Notes under the pieces: model-generated
Databases searched by the model: none
Told to the model about the DNA's origin: nothing
What the model saw: only the letters and a program-made list of their open reading frames with translations
Made by a program: the position numbers and the translations under genes
Part shown: one piece after another, positions 16,261 to 25,484 of the stretch
Numbering within the stretch: the first letter of the stretch is position 1
Layout of the letters: the number at the start of each line of letters is the position of its first letter
NCBI GenBank assembly: GCA_963809205.1
Contig: CAWEIS010000014.1
Span: 69,625-133,624 of the forward strand
DNA: 64,000 nucleotides
DNA from: DATLLN01 sp963809205
Lineage (GTDB): Bacteria; Actinomycetota; Thermoleophilia; Gaiellales; JAICJC01
Reading direction: 5' to 3'

Positions 16261-18404
16261 ACGCCCGCGTCAGCCAGTCGATGTCGGCGCCGAACAGGCG
16301 GCGGGCCTCGGAGGCCATCAGCTGGGAGGCCGGGCGAGCTCAGCTCGGGATCGGCGTCCAGGTGGAGCTGCGCCTCGCGGCGCGCGGTGATCGCCAGCCT
16401 GCGATCGCGGGAGATCCTGGCGTGGCGCAGGTCGGGCACCCCGCTCTGGCGGGCTGCCAGGAGCGTGCCCTCGCCGCGCAGCTCCAGGTCGACCTCGGCT
16501 AGCTCGAAGCCGTCGGTCGTCCGCACCATCGCCTCCAGCCTGGCGGCCGCGTCGTCCGTCGCCGGATCGGCCAGCAGGACGCAGTAGCTCTCGTGCGCGC
16601 CGCGGCCGACGCGGCCGCGCAGCTGGTGAAGCTGTGCCAGGCCGAACCGGTCGGCCTCCTCGATCACCATCAGCACGGCGTTGGACACGTCCACACCGAC
16701 CTCGATCACCGTCGTCGCCACCAGCACCTGCACCTCGCCGCGGCGGAACCGCTCCATCACCGGCCGCCGGTCGGCCGGCGGCATCTGGCCGTGCAGGACG
16801 GCGATCTGATAGCCGGAGAGCTCGCCGGCGGCCAGCCGCGCCGCCTCGCTCTCGGCCGCCGTCGCCTCCGCCGCCGCGGACTCCGTCACCAGCGGGCAGA
16901 CGACGTAGGCCTGGCGCCCGTCGTCGAGCAGGCGCCGCATGCGGGCGAACACCTCGTCCCGCCGGGCGCGCGACACCAGCCGGGTGACCACCGGCGTGCG
17001 GCCCGGGGGCAGCTCGTCCAGCACGGAGACGTCGAGGTCGCCGTAGACCGTCAGCGCCAGCGTGCGCGGGATCGGCGTCGCCGTCATGTGCAGCACGTGC
17101 GGCGCCCGGCCGTCCGATCGCGCCTTCTCCTCCAGCGCGCGGCGCTGCTCGACCCCGAACCGGTGCTGCTCGTCGACGACGGCCACCTCGAGGCCCCCGA
17201 ACACCACGGCGTCCTGGATCAGCGCGTGCGTGCCCACAACGATCTGAGGCTCGCCGGACTCGATCACGCCCAGCGCCGCCCGCCGCTCGCGCGCCGGCAT
17301 CCCGTTGACCAGCTGCGTGACGCGCACGTCGAGCGGCTCGCACAACGCGCTGATGCCCAGCAGGTGCTGCGTCGCCAGCGTCTCGGTGGGGGCCATCAGC
17401 GCTCCCTGGCCGTCGCGCTCGACCGCCCGCAGCAGGGCGTACACGGCGACCGCAGTCTTGCCCGACCCGACGTCGCCCTGCAGCAGCCGCTGCATCGGCA
17501 CGTCCTTCGCCAGATCGCGATCGATCTCGCGCATCGCGCGCGCCTGGGCCCTGGTCGGGTCGAACGGCAGCTGCTCCAGGTAGCGGCCAACCAGCTCGCC
17601 GGGCTTGCCGAGCGACCGCGCCGCCGCCATCCCCTCCAGCTGCCGGCGGTGGCGAACGAGCCCGACCTGGAGCAGGAACAGCTCGTCGAACGCCAGCCGG
17701 CCCTTCGCCGTCCGGACGTCGCCCGGCTCCTCCGGTCGGTGCGCGGCCAGCGTGGCATCGCGCCGCAGGGGCAGCCTGCGGCGTTGCCGAAGGTCGGCGG
17801 GCAGTGCATCCGGCGCGTCCCCGGCATGGCCCAGCAGGCCGTCGACCAGCGTGCGCAGCCGGCGGCTGGTGACCGCCTCGCTGCCGTGGTAGACCGGCAC
17901 CATCCCGTGCGTGTGCAGCGCCTCGCTGCCCTCGCCGAGCACCTCGTGGCTCTTCGCCGAGATCTCCGCCCCGATCGACCCGCGCCGCTCACCGCGCACC
18001 GAGATCACCGTGCCCGGCGTCAGCTGCTTGACCAGGTAGCGCTGGTTGAACCAGACCACCAGCCCCGGCCCTGAGTCGTCGTGCACACGGGCCTCGACGA
18101 TCGCCAGGTTGCGGCGGCGGGTCGGCCGCATGCGGATCGAATCGACCGTGCAGACGATCGTCGCCTGCTCGCCCGGGCGCAGGTCGGCGATGCGCATCGC
18201 GTCCCGGTAGTCCTCGTAGCGGAAGGGGACGTGCTCGAGCACGTCGCCCACCGTGCGCAGCGGGCGCGGACGCATCGCGGCGAGGCCCGAGCGGAGCCGC
18301 TTGTCGCCCGTCGGCGGCTCCTCGAGGTGCGACGGGCGCGGTGCTGTCGCCGGCTCGGGAGGCGGCCCGTCGAGCGCCGCGCCGGCGAAGCCGCGGAGCG
18401 TCAT
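16259..18404 (-). CDS. recG: ATP-dependent DNA helicase RecG, one-base frameshift at the 3' end
   Basis: Branch-migrating helicase that regresses stalled forks. N-terminal wedge/OB fold (LRTVGDVLEHVPFRYEDYRD), helicase motif I LLQGDVGSGKTAVAVYALL, DEQH box VVDEQHRFGVEQR, TATPIPRTLAL, and motif VI QLRGRVGRGAHESYC. Near 16325 one extra base shifts the last codons. Removing it gives LMASEARRLFGADIDWL before a TGA at 16261, the expected RecG tail, and 714 residues. Without repair the frame runs into the palindrome and stops at its TAA. The ATG overlaps the stop of the upstream fakA-fakB fusion (ATGA). Confidence 0.95.
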
Positions 18405-20869
18405 TCCCCGGCCAGCACCGCCATGCCCACGGTGCCGGGACCGCCGTGCGTGCCCACCACCGCCCCCAGCTCGAGCACGTGGTCGACGGACGCGGCGGGG
18501 CGCGCGCGGGCGATCATCTCCTGGAGCGACTCGACCGCCGCCGGGCTGCGGGCGTGGCACAGCGCGATCCGCCCGGGCTGCCCCTCGGCCAGGTGCTCGC
18601 AGAGGTAGCGCTCGAACGCGGGCAGGACACGCGACGCGCCGCGCACCCGGCCGTACGCGGCCACCTCGCCGTCCTGCAGGGTCAGCAGCGGGCGCACGCG
18701 CAGCAGCCCGCCGACGGCCGCCTGGGCACGGCCGATGCGGCCGCCCTTGCGCAGGAACTCCAGCGTCTCCACGCTGAACAGCAGCGACAGCCGCGCCTTC
18801 GCCTCCTCGAACCAGGTCACCAGCGTATTCTCGGGCACCCCGCGGACGAGCAGCCGCTGAAGCCCGTCGGCCAGCAGCAGCGTCGCCGCCGACACCGCCT
18901 GAGTCTCGAGCACGACGATCCGCTCACCGCCCGGGTCGAGCTCGCGGGCGGCGAGCTCGGCGCTGCGGGACGTCGCCGACACCTCGGACGAGATGGGCAG
19001 CACGAAGATCCGGCTGTAGGCGGCCAGCTCCTCGAACGCCGCCTGGAACGCGCCGGGCGCCGGCGCGGCGGTCTGCGGCAGGTCGGCCTCGAGCGGCAGC
19101 CGGCGGTAGAACTCCTCCGGCGGCATCTCGACGTAGTCCAGGTAGCTGCGATCGCCCAGCCGCACCGAGAGCGGCACCACCCGCCAGTTCGCGGGCAGCG
19201 CCTGCGGCGAGCCGGCGTCGGAGGTCGAGTCCAGCACCACGGCGGTGTTCTCGGCCGTCAGCAGCACGCGCCCCTCGGCCCAGGCCAGCAGCGGGTAGAG
19301 CGGCTGGCCGCCGTCGCGCAGCTCGAGCTGCACCTGGGGGTGCGCCAGCCGGGCGCGGGCAAGCCACGGGCCGGGGTCGAAGGAGTCGGCGTCGCCGCGG
19401 AGCAGCACGATGCGCTCGGCGCCGTCCTCCGCGAGCCGTCCGAGCATGGCGTCGGCGGCCGCCGAGGGATCGCCCGTCGAGGCGACGACACGGCCGTCGA
19501 CGAGCGCGAGATGCTCGCCGTCACGGACGGCGACGCCGTCGACGCGGGCGTCGCGGACGGCGGTGGTCAGCTCGCCGTAGCGAAGCGCGGCGTTGCGCCT
19601 GACCATCGCGTCCGCCGTCTGCCCCAGCGGCGCGGACGGGCTGTAGCCCTCCATCAGCGCCAGGCCGGTGGCCACCGATCGCGTCGGCACCACGCGCACC
19701 GGCCGGTCGGCGAGTGCCGCCGCGTGCTCGGCGGCCAGGATCACGTTGCCGTTGTTCGGCAGGACGACGACGCCCTCCGCATCCGCCGCGGCGATTGCCT
19801 GGGCGATCTCCCCGGCCGAGGGGTTCATCGACTGGCCGCCGGCGACGATCCGCGACGCGCCGGCGGCGCGGTACGCCGACTCGTTGCCCTCACCGGCGAC
19901 GATGGCCACGACCGCAGTCGCTGGGCGGGTGGCGACCACTCGCAGCCGCCGCTCCCGCTCGGCCGTCTGCGTGTGCATGTTGGCGATCTCCACCCGGTCG
20001 ACGACGCCCATCGCCAGACCCAGGGCGAGCGCGGCCGGCGGATCGTCCGTGTGAACGTGCACCTTGACCGTCGGCGGCTCGCCCACCACCAGCAGCGAGT
20101 CGCCGAGGAGATCCAGGTCGCGCTCCAGGCCGGCGGCGTCGATCCCGTCGCCCTCGACCAGGAACGTGGTGCAGTAGCGGTAGCGCGAGGGCTCGGCGTG
20201 CAGCGCCTCGACGCCCAGCGGGCGGGCCGCCGAGATCGACGCCGGCGCGGTGATCCGCTCCCCGCGCGACGCGGCGGCCGCGCCCCGGGCGAACTCGACC
20301 AGCCCGGCCGCGCCGGCGTCCACGACACCGGCGTCGCGCAGCGCCGCGAGCAGCTCCGGCGTACGCTCGACGGCGCGGTCGCCGGCCTCCAGCATGCGAT
20401 CGAGCAGGGCCGGCAGCGGCAGGTCGGGAGCGGCCTCGGCCGCCTCGGCCATCTCGCGGACGGCGGTCAGCATCGTCCCCTCAACCGGCTGGCGGACGGC
20501 GTGGTACGCGCTCTCCGAGGCGGCCCGCACGGCCCGGGCCACCGCGCGGCCGTCGATGGCCGCCGGCTCGGCGCCCAGCGACTCCGCGAAGCCGCGCACG
20601 ATCTGGGAGAGGATCACGCCGCTGTTGCCCCGGGCGCCCATCAGGGCGGAGCGGGTGGCGGCGCGGGCGATCGCCTCGCGGCCGGCATCGTCGCCCAGCT
20701 CGGCCAGGCCGTTGGTCAGGGCGATGGCCGTGTCCAGCAGGTTGCTCCCGGTGTCGCCGTCGGGCACCGGGTACACGTTGAGGTCGTCGATCCGCTGCCG
20801 GTGCAGCTCCAGCGCGGCCTGCCCGCCACGCGCGAGCGTCAGCGCCGTGGCGGCGGCATCGCCGGTCAT
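18401..20869 (-). CDS. Fatty acid kinase as a single chain: FakA (DAK2/YloV) fused to a DegV/FakB domain
   Basis: 822 residues. The first half is FakA-like: DLNVYPVPDGDTGSNLLDT (ATP/Mg site of the DAK2 fold), GARGNSGVILSQIVRG, then the middle and DAK1-like regions ending near VVASTGDPSAAADAML. From about residue 545 the chain becomes a DegV (FakB) fatty-acid-binding protein: VVLDSTSDAGSPQALP, FVLPISSEVSATSRSA, SVETLEFLRKGGRIGRAQ. In Gram-positives FakA and FakB are separate and together phosphorylate exogenous fatty acids to acyl-phosphate, the product PlsX also makes. Fusion fixes a 1:1 ratio. Between asp23 and recG, overlapping both by 4 nt, the conserved yloU-yloV-recG place. Confidence 0.9.
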   Translation of the reverse strand: MTGDAAATALTLARGGQAALELHRQRIDDLNVYPVPDGDTGSNLLDTAIALTNGLAELGDDAGREAIARAATRSALMGARGNSGVILSQIVRGFAESLGAEPAAIDGRAVARAVRAASESAYHAVRQPVEGTMLTAVREMAEAAEAAPDLPLPALLDRMLEAGDRAVERTPELLAALRDAGVVDAGAAGLVEFARGAAAASRGERITAPASISAARPLGVEALHAEPSRYRYCTTFLVEGDGIDAAGLERDLDLLGDSLLVVGEPPTVKVHVHTDDPPAALALGLAMGVVDRVEIANMHTQTAERERRLRVVATRPATAVVAIVAGEGNESAYRAAGASRIVAGGQSMNPSAGEIAQAIAAADAEGVVVLPNNGNVILAAEHAAALADRPVRVVPTRSVATGLALMEGYSPSAPLGQTADAMVRRNAALRYGELTTAVRDARVDGVAVRDGEHLALVDGRVVASTGDPSAAADAMLGRLAEDGAERIVLLRGDADSFDPGPWLARARLAHPQVQLELRDGGQPLYPLLAWAEGRVLLTAENTAVVLDSTSDAGSPQALPANWRVVPLSVRLGDRSYLDYVEMPPEEFYRRLPLEADLPQTAAPAPGAFQAAFEELAAYSRIFVLPISSEVSATSRSAELAARELDPGGERIVVLETQAVSAATLLLADGLQRLLVRGVPENTLVTWFEEAKARLSLLFSVETLEFLRKGGRIGRAQAAVGGLLRVRPLLTLQDGEVAAYGRVRGASRVLPAFERYLCEHLAEGQPGRIALCHARSPAAVESLQEMIARARPAASVDHVLELGAVVGTHGGPGTVGMAVLAGE

Positions 20870-21240
20870 GACGTGCGCCGGACGCCCTGCACGTGGATCT
20901 GGACGGCGCCCACGGTCAGCCCGGTCAGCTTCTCCACCGTGTACTGGACGCGGGAGCGGACGGTCGATGCGACCTCCGCCAGGTTCAGGCCGTACTCGAC
21001 GATCACGTACAGGTCGATCCCCAGCGCGTCGCCCTCGCGGCGGACGGCCACGCCCTGGTCGATCCGCTCACGCGAGAGCAGCCCGGCGACGCCCTGGGTC
21101 AGGCTGCGGGCCGCCATGCCGACCACGCCGTAGCATTCGAGGACGGTCAGCCCGACGATCTGGGCGATCACCTCGTTGGGGATGACGAGCTCACCCTCGA
21201 CCTCGGGCGACGGCACGATGGACAGCGGCGCGGACGACAT
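20866..21240 (-). CDS. Asp23/Gls24 family envelope stress protein
   Basis: 124-residue protein of the Asp23/YloU family. Conserved segments: ELVIPNEVIAQIVGLTVLECYGVVGM and DLYVIVEYGLNLAEVASTVRSRV. Family members coat the inner face of the membrane or respond to alkaline/envelope stress, and YloU is almost always next to FakA (YloV) as here. Its stop overlaps the ATG of the kinase gene. It is divergent from rpmB across a 59-bp gap. Confidence 0.9.
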   Translation of the reverse strand: MSSAPLSIVPSPEVEGELVIPNEVIAQIVGLTVLECYGVVGMAARSLTQGVAGLLSRERIDQGVAVRREGDALGIDLYVIVEYGLNLAEVASTVRSRVQYTVEKLTGLTVGAVQIHVQGVRRTS

Positions 21241-21283
21241 CGGTGACCACTATGACGTGCCGCTCAGTGCCCGAGTTGCAGGC

Positions 21284-21289
21284 TATACT
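21284..21289 (+). promoter_or_regulatory. Putative -10 element of rpmB (TATACT)
   Basis: TATACT ends 10 nt before the rpmB ATG. No ribosome-binding purine stretch follows it, so the transcript may have a leader of only a few bases. No convincing -35. Confidence 0.45.
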
Positions 21290-21299
21290 GCGCGCCGCC

Positions 21300-21491
21300 A
21301 TGTCCAAGGTCTGCGTGATCTGCAACAAGAAGCCGGGGTTCGGCAACAACCGGAGCCGCTCGATGGTGGCCACCAAGCGCCGCTTCAACCCGAACCTGCA
21401 GCACATCCGCATCCTGCTGGACGGGTCGCCCACCCGGGCGTACGTCTGCACCCGCTGCCTGAAGAGCGGCCGCGTGCAGAAGGCCGTCTGA
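21300..21491 (+). CDS. rpmB: 50S ribosomal protein L28
   Basis: 63 residues with the L28 pattern GFGNNRSRSMVATKRRFNPN and two CxxC pairs (KVCVICNKK and YVCTRCLKS), so the zinc-binding form. The ATG at 21300 is chosen over an upstream in-frame ATG because it gives the standard start MSKVCVICNK and lies just after a TATACT box. Divergent from asp23, the usual pairing in Gram-positives. Confidence 0.96.
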   Translation: MSKVCVICNKKPGFGNNRSRSMVATKRRFNPNLQHIRILLDGSPTRAYVCTRCLKSGRVQKAV

Positions 21492-21498
21492 GCCGCCG

Positions 21499-22050
21499 TC
21501 ACTCCCCGGGCAACAGCGAGTAGATCACCAGGTCGTGCCGCTGCGCCTCGAACTCGAGGAACTGGCGGAGCAGGCCCTCGCGGGTGTAGCCCGCGGCCTC
21601 TGCGGCCCGGCACGACGCCGCGTTGTGCGGCTCGACCAGGATCTCGATTCGCGCCAGCCCGAGCTCGCCGATCGCGTAACCGGACACGCGCCGGATCGCG
21701 CGGCGTGCGATGCCCCGCCCGCGAAACGGGTCGGTCACCCAGTAGCCGAGCTCACCCCGGCCCTGCCCGGCGTTCGCGAAGTCGATCTCGATCGTGCCGG
21801 CCAGGCTGCCGTCCTGCTCGATCGCCAGCATCATCCGCCGGCCGTCGGCCCGCGCCTCGCGCTGGCGGTCGAGCCACGCGATGGCGTGCGTCTCGCCGTA
21901 CGGGGGCTCGCCGAACCGGGACATCGCCGAGATGCGCGCCACCTCCGCGTCCGCGAAGGCCTCGACCAGCTGCGGCAGGTCGGCGTCCAGCGGCGGCCGC
22001 AGCACCAGATCCCCGGCGTCCAGCAGCGGGCCGGTCTCCGGCAGGTTCAA
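21499..22050 (-). CDS. GNAT-family acetyltransferase (RimJ/RimL-type)
   Basis: 183 residues of the Acetyltransf_3 type: LVLRPPLDADLPQLVEAFAD at the N-terminus, GELGYWVTDPFRGRGIARRA for acetyl-CoA, and a closing EPHNAASCRAAEAAGYTREG. RimJ/RimL-like members acetylate protein N-termini, but many relatives act on small amines, so the substrate is open. Starts as ATGA on the ribH stop, so it is the last gene of the riboflavin operon; its end meets rpmB convergently with a 7-bp gap. Confidence 0.82.
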   Translation of the reverse strand: MNLPETGPLLDAGDLVLRPPLDADLPQLVEAFADAEVARISAMSRFGEPPYGETHAIAWLDRQREARADGRRMMLAIEQDGSLAGTIEIDFANAGQGRGELGYWVTDPFRGRGIARRAIRRVSGYAIGELGLARIEILVEPHNAASCRAAEAAGYTREGLLRQFLEFEAQRHDLVIYSLLPGE

Positions 22051-22562
22051 TGGCGCGACCGCGGCAGGGTGCGCATCAGCCCGGCCATCTCCAGCGCCGC
22101 CTCCGCCGCCTCCTCGCCCTTGTTGCCCAGCCGGCCGCCGGAACGGTCGTCCGCTTGCTGCTGGTCGTCGCAGGTGAGCACGCCGAACGCGACCGGGACA
22201 CCCGTGTCGCGCGACGCCTCGGTGATGCCGCGTGCGGCCTCGGTGCAGACGTAGTCGAAGTGCGGCGTGTCGCCGCGGATGACGCAGCCCAGCGTGACGA
22301 CGGCGTGATGCCCGCCGGCCTCGGCCAGCCGCCGGCAGGTCAGCGGCAGCTCCCAGGCGCCGGGCACCAGCACCACGGTCACCCGGTCGCGATCCACGCC
22401 GTTTCGCTCCAGCGCGTCGACCGCGCCGTGCAGCAGGCGCTCGACGACCTCGGCGTTGTACCGGGAGGCGACGACCGCGATGCTGACGTCGTCCGCCGGC
22501 CGCCCGATGGTCTGGTGGCAGCCGTCCGGGACGCGGATCTCGCCTGCGCCGGCCTCGCTCAC
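22047..22562 (-). CDS. ribH: 6,7-dimethyl-8-ribityllumazine synthase
   Basis: Penultimate step of riboflavin synthesis, joining 5-amino-6-ribitylaminouracil and dihydroxybutanone phosphate. 171 residues with AVVASRYNAEVVERLL, VVLVPGAWELPLTCRRLAE and HHAVVTLGCVIRGDTPHFDYV, where the active-site His lies in the RGDTPHFD loop. Overlaps ribBA and the GNAT gene by 4 nt on either side, within ribD-ribE-ribBA-ribH. Confidence 0.97.
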   Translation of the reverse strand: MSEAGAGEIRVPDGCHQTIGRPADDVSIAVVASRYNAEVVERLLHGAVDALERNGVDRDRVTVVLVPGAWELPLTCRRLAEAGGHHAVVTLGCVIRGDTPHFDYVCTEAARGITEASRDTGVPVAFGVLTCDDQQQADDRSGGRLGNKGEEAAEAALEMAGLMRTLPRSRH

Positions 22563-23881
22563 GGGGCGGTGAACCCGAGCGGGGACTCGGTGAAGGGCGA
22601 GGGCACGCCCTCCGGCGGCTCCAGCCTGCGGCCCTGGTGTGTGATCGTGTGGCCCATCCGCTCGACCTTGGTGCGCAGGTAGTCGGCGTTCACCGGGTTC
22701 GGATCGGCGATGATCGGCACCTGCTCGGTGACCGTCAGCCCGTAGCCCTCGAGGCCGACGATCTTTCGCGGGTTGTTGGTCAGCACGCGGATCGTGGTCA
22801 GACCGAGATCGCTGAGAATCTGCGCGCCGACGCCGTAGTCACGGGAGTCAACGGGCAGCCCGAGCGCCAGGTTCGCGTCCACGGTGTCCAGCCCCTGCTC
22901 CTGCAGCTCGTACGCCCGCAACTTGTTCAGCAGGCCGATGCCCCGGCCCTCCTGGGCGAGGTACAGGAGCACGCCCCTGCCCTCGGCCGAGATCTGCGCC
23001 AGCGCCCGCTCCAGCTGCTCGCCGCAGTCGCAGCGCAGCGAGTGGAATACGTCGCCGGTGACGCACTCCGAGTGCACCCGGACGAGCACGTCCTCCGCGC
23101 CGTTGACGTCGCCGGCGACCAGCGCGACGTGCTGCTGGCCGTCGATCAGCGAGCGGTAGCCATGGGCGACGAACTCGCCCAGGCGCGTCGGCATCTGCGC
23201 CGCGGCGATCTGCTCGACCAGCTTCTCCCGGCGATGCCGGTAGGCGACGAGGTCGGCGACGGTGATCATCTTCAGCCCGTGCCGCTCGCAGTAGCCCACC
23301 AGATCCTTGACGCGGGCCATCGTCCCGTCCTCGTTCATCACCTCGCAGATCACGCCGGCCGGCTGCAGGCCGGCGAGGCGGGCGAGGTCGACCGACGCCT
23401 CCGTCTGGCCGGTACGTTCGAGCACGCCGTAGGGCCGCGCTCGCAGCGGGAAGACGTGCCCTGGGTGCACCAGATCGCCCGGCTTGGCGTCCGGGTCGAC
23501 GGCGACCCGGATGGTGTGCGCGCGGTCGGCCGCCGAGATGCCGGTGGAGACGCCGTCGCGCGCCTCGATCGACACGGTGAACGCCGTTTCGTAGCGCGTC
23601 CGGTTCTGGTCGGTCATCATCGTCAGGCCGAGCTCGTCGCAGCGCTCCGGCGTCAGCGACAGGCAGATCAGGCCACGGGCGTGGGTCGCCATGAAGTTGA
23701 TCGCCGCGGGCGTGACGCTCTCGGCGGCCATCACCAAGTCACCCTCGTTCTCGCGGTCAGGCGAGTCGACGACGACCACCATCCGGCCCGCGCGGATCTC
23801 GTCGACCGCCTCGTCGACGGTGGCGAACGGCGAGCTGTCGAGCTCTGGATAGAGCTCCTTGTAGCGCTGGTCGACGGTCAT
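22559..23881 (-). CDS. ribBA: Bifunctional DHBP synthase / GTP cyclohydrolase II
   Basis: Makes both riboflavin precursors: dihydroxybutanone phosphate from ribulose 5-phosphate (RibB half) and the pyrimidine from GTP (RibA half). 440 residues. RibB motifs: VVVVDSPDRENEGDLVMAAE and RTGQTEASVDLARLAG. RibA half from about residue 210: VRVHSECVTGDVFHSLRCDC (zinc cysteines) and YLAQEGRGIGLLNKLRAYELQ is seen as the catalytic region. ATG at 23881 overlaps the ribE stop by 4 nt. Confidence 0.96.
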   Translation of the reverse strand: MTVDQRYKELYPELDSSPFATVDEAVDEIRAGRMVVVVDSPDRENEGDLVMAAESVTPAAINFMATHARGLICLSLTPERCDELGLTMMTDQNRTRYETAFTVSIEARDGVSTGISAADRAHTIRVAVDPDAKPGDLVHPGHVFPLRARPYGVLERTGQTEASVDLARLAGLQPAGVICEVMNEDGTMARVKDLVGYCERHGLKMITVADLVAYRHRREKLVEQIAAAQMPTRLGEFVAHGYRSLIDGQQHVALVAGDVNGAEDVLVRVHSECVTGDVFHSLRCDCGEQLERALAQISAEGRGVLLYLAQEGRGIGLLNKLRAYELQEQGLDTVDANLALGLPVDSRDYGVGAQILSDLGLTTIRVLTNNPRKIVGLEGYGLTVTEQVPIIADPNPVNADYLRTKVERMGHTITHQGRRLEPPEGVPSPFTESPLGFTAP

Positions 23882-24484
23882 CTGGGCACCCCCTCGATGG
23901 TACCAGAGGCCCCCCGAAATCCGAGCTTTTCCACGTACTTTGCGAAGACGTCGGCCTCCAGGTTGACGGGGCCGCCGGGCTCCAGCGACCCCAGCGACGT
24001 GACCTCCTGCGTGTGCGGGATGACCGTCACCGAGAAGCCGTCGTCGTCGACGTCGACAACGGTGAGGCTGACGCCGGCCACGGTGATCGAGCCCTTCTCG
24101 ATCGTGTAGCGCAGCACCTGGGTGGGCGCGGCGAAGCGGAGGTTGACCGCCTCGCCCTCGGGTGTCGCCGACACCAGGCTGCCGACGCCGTCCACATGAC
24201 CCTGCACCCAGTGGCCGCCCAGCCGGTCGCCGACGCGCAGCGCCGGCTCGAGGTTGACGCGGTCGCCGGCGCGCAGGCCGCCGAGGGTCGAGCGGCGCAG
24301 GGTCTCCGGCACCGCGTGGAAGCCGCAGCTGAGGCGGTTCGACCGTGGTGATCGTCAGGCAGCAGCCCTCGATCGAGATCGAGTCGCCGACGGCGGCGTC
24401 AGCCGCCGTCAGCGGCGCCTCCAGCACCAGGTCGGGCGCGGGCTGCACCACCGTCCCCAGCTCGACCACGATCCCCGTGAACAC
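23878..24484 (-). CDS. ribE: Riboflavin synthase alpha chain, interrupted by a one-base frameshift
   Basis: Dismutates two lumazine molecules to riboflavin. The GTG at 24484 gives the normal start FTGIVVELGTV. Two lumazine barrels are seen: GDSISIEGCCLTITTVE in the first and KGSITVAGVSLTVVDVD in the second, plus the interdomain MPETLRRSTLGGL. The frame breaks near 24330, between TTVEPP and CGFHAVPETLRRS; removing one base gives 201 residues, the family length. The other rib genes are intact, so an assembly error is the likely cause. Starts 1 nt after the ribD stop. Confidence 0.93.
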
Positions 24485-24485
24485 C

Positions 24486-25484
24486 TCATACCTCCCGAAG
24501 CTCTGCAACCAGCAGGATATCCGGCCCCACCCGGCGCGCCTCCAGGTGCACCGCGGCCGGCGCGGCCGCCAGCGAGGCCGCCGCCCAGCCGGCGAACACC
24601 CCCGGTCCGTCGCCGAGCACGAGCGGTGCGACGAACAGCGCGACGCGGTCGATCAGCCCGGCCGCAAGCAGCCCCGCGGCGAGCGTCGCACCGCCCTCGA
24701 CCAGCACCGACGTCACCCCCTGGGCGGCCAGCGCAGCGAGCTCCTCTCCCGCGTCGCCCCGGGCGACGACACCGTCCCAGCTCGCCGGGTCGACCCGGCC
24801 GCAACGGTCGAACACAACGCGCAGCGGCTGGCGCTCCGTGGGCGGATCGACGTCGCGCGCCGTCAGCTGCGGGCGGTCGTGGAGCGCCGTGCCCGAGCCG
24901 ACGGCCACGGCCCCGGCGCAGGCGCGCCATTCGTGCACCAGCCGGCGGCTCTCCGGCGAGCTGATCCACTGGGACTCGCCGGCGGCAGTCGCCGTGCGGC
25001 CGTCCAGCGAGGCCGCCGCCTTGTACGTCACATGCGGGCGGCCGAGGAGCTGGAATGTCCGGAACTCGGCGTTCTGGCGGCGGGCGGCCGCCTCCAGGTC
25101 GCCGGCCGCCACCTCGACCTCGATCCCCGCGGCGCGCAGCCACTCGAGGCCCTTGCCGTTCACCTTGGGGCTGGGGTCGAGCGCCGCGATCACGACCCGC
25201 GCGACGCCCGCTGCGACCAGCGCGTCGGCGCACGGCGGCGTCCGCCCGTGGTGGCTGCACGGCTCGAGGCTGACGTAGGCGGTCGCCCCCCGGGCGTCGC
25301 CCGCAAGCCGCAGCGCCATCGCCTCGGCGTGCTCCGCTCCCGGCCGCTCATGCCAGCCCTCGGCCAGCACCTCGCCGTCGCGCACCAGCAGGCAGCCGAC
25401 CACCGGGTTGGGCGCAGCGGTGCGCCTTCCCCGCTCGGCGACCTCCAGGGTGCGGCGGAGGAACGACTCGTCGGCCGGGGTCAC
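24486..25484 (-). CDS. ribD: Bifunctional deaminase/reductase RibD
   Basis: Deaminates and then reduces the GTP-derived pyrimidine of riboflavin synthesis. 332 residues: cytidine-deaminase-like domain with HAEAMALR, SLEPCSHHGRTPPCADAL (zinc ligands), followed by a DHFR-like reductase domain (TYKAAASLDGRTATAAGESQ, VTSVLVEGGATLAAGLL). ATG overlaps the rpe stop by 4 nt, so rpe and the rib genes form one transcript. No FMN riboswitch fits the short space upstream. Confidence 0.96.
   Translation of the reverse strand: MTPADESFLRRTLEVAERGRRTAAPNPVVGCLLVRDGEVLAEGWHERPGAEHAEAMALRLAGDARGATAYVSLEPCSHHGRTPPCADALVAAGVARVVIAALDPSPKVNGKGLEWLRAAGIEVEVAAGDLEAAARRQNAEFRTFQLLGRPHVTYKAAASLDGRTATAAGESQWISSPESRRLVHEWRACAGAVAVGSGTALHDRPQLTARDVDPPTERQPLRVVFDRCGRVDPASWDGVVARGDAGEELAALAAQGVTSVLVEGGATLAAGLLAAGLIDRVALFVAPLVLGDGPGVFAGWAAASLAAAPAAVHLEARRVGPDILLVAELREV

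Noticed and set aside
16593..18074. Long open frame on the plus strand opposite recG (493 codons)
   Set aside because: Antisense shadow of a high-GC gene: Arg/His/Leu-rich, no known motif, and recG on the other strand has all helicase motifs.
18341..21133. 930-codon plus-strand frame opposite the FakA-FakB gene
   Set aside because: Composition (Arg, Gln, Val, His-rich) is the usual mirror of a GC-rich gene; the opposite strand encodes a recognisable two-domain protein.
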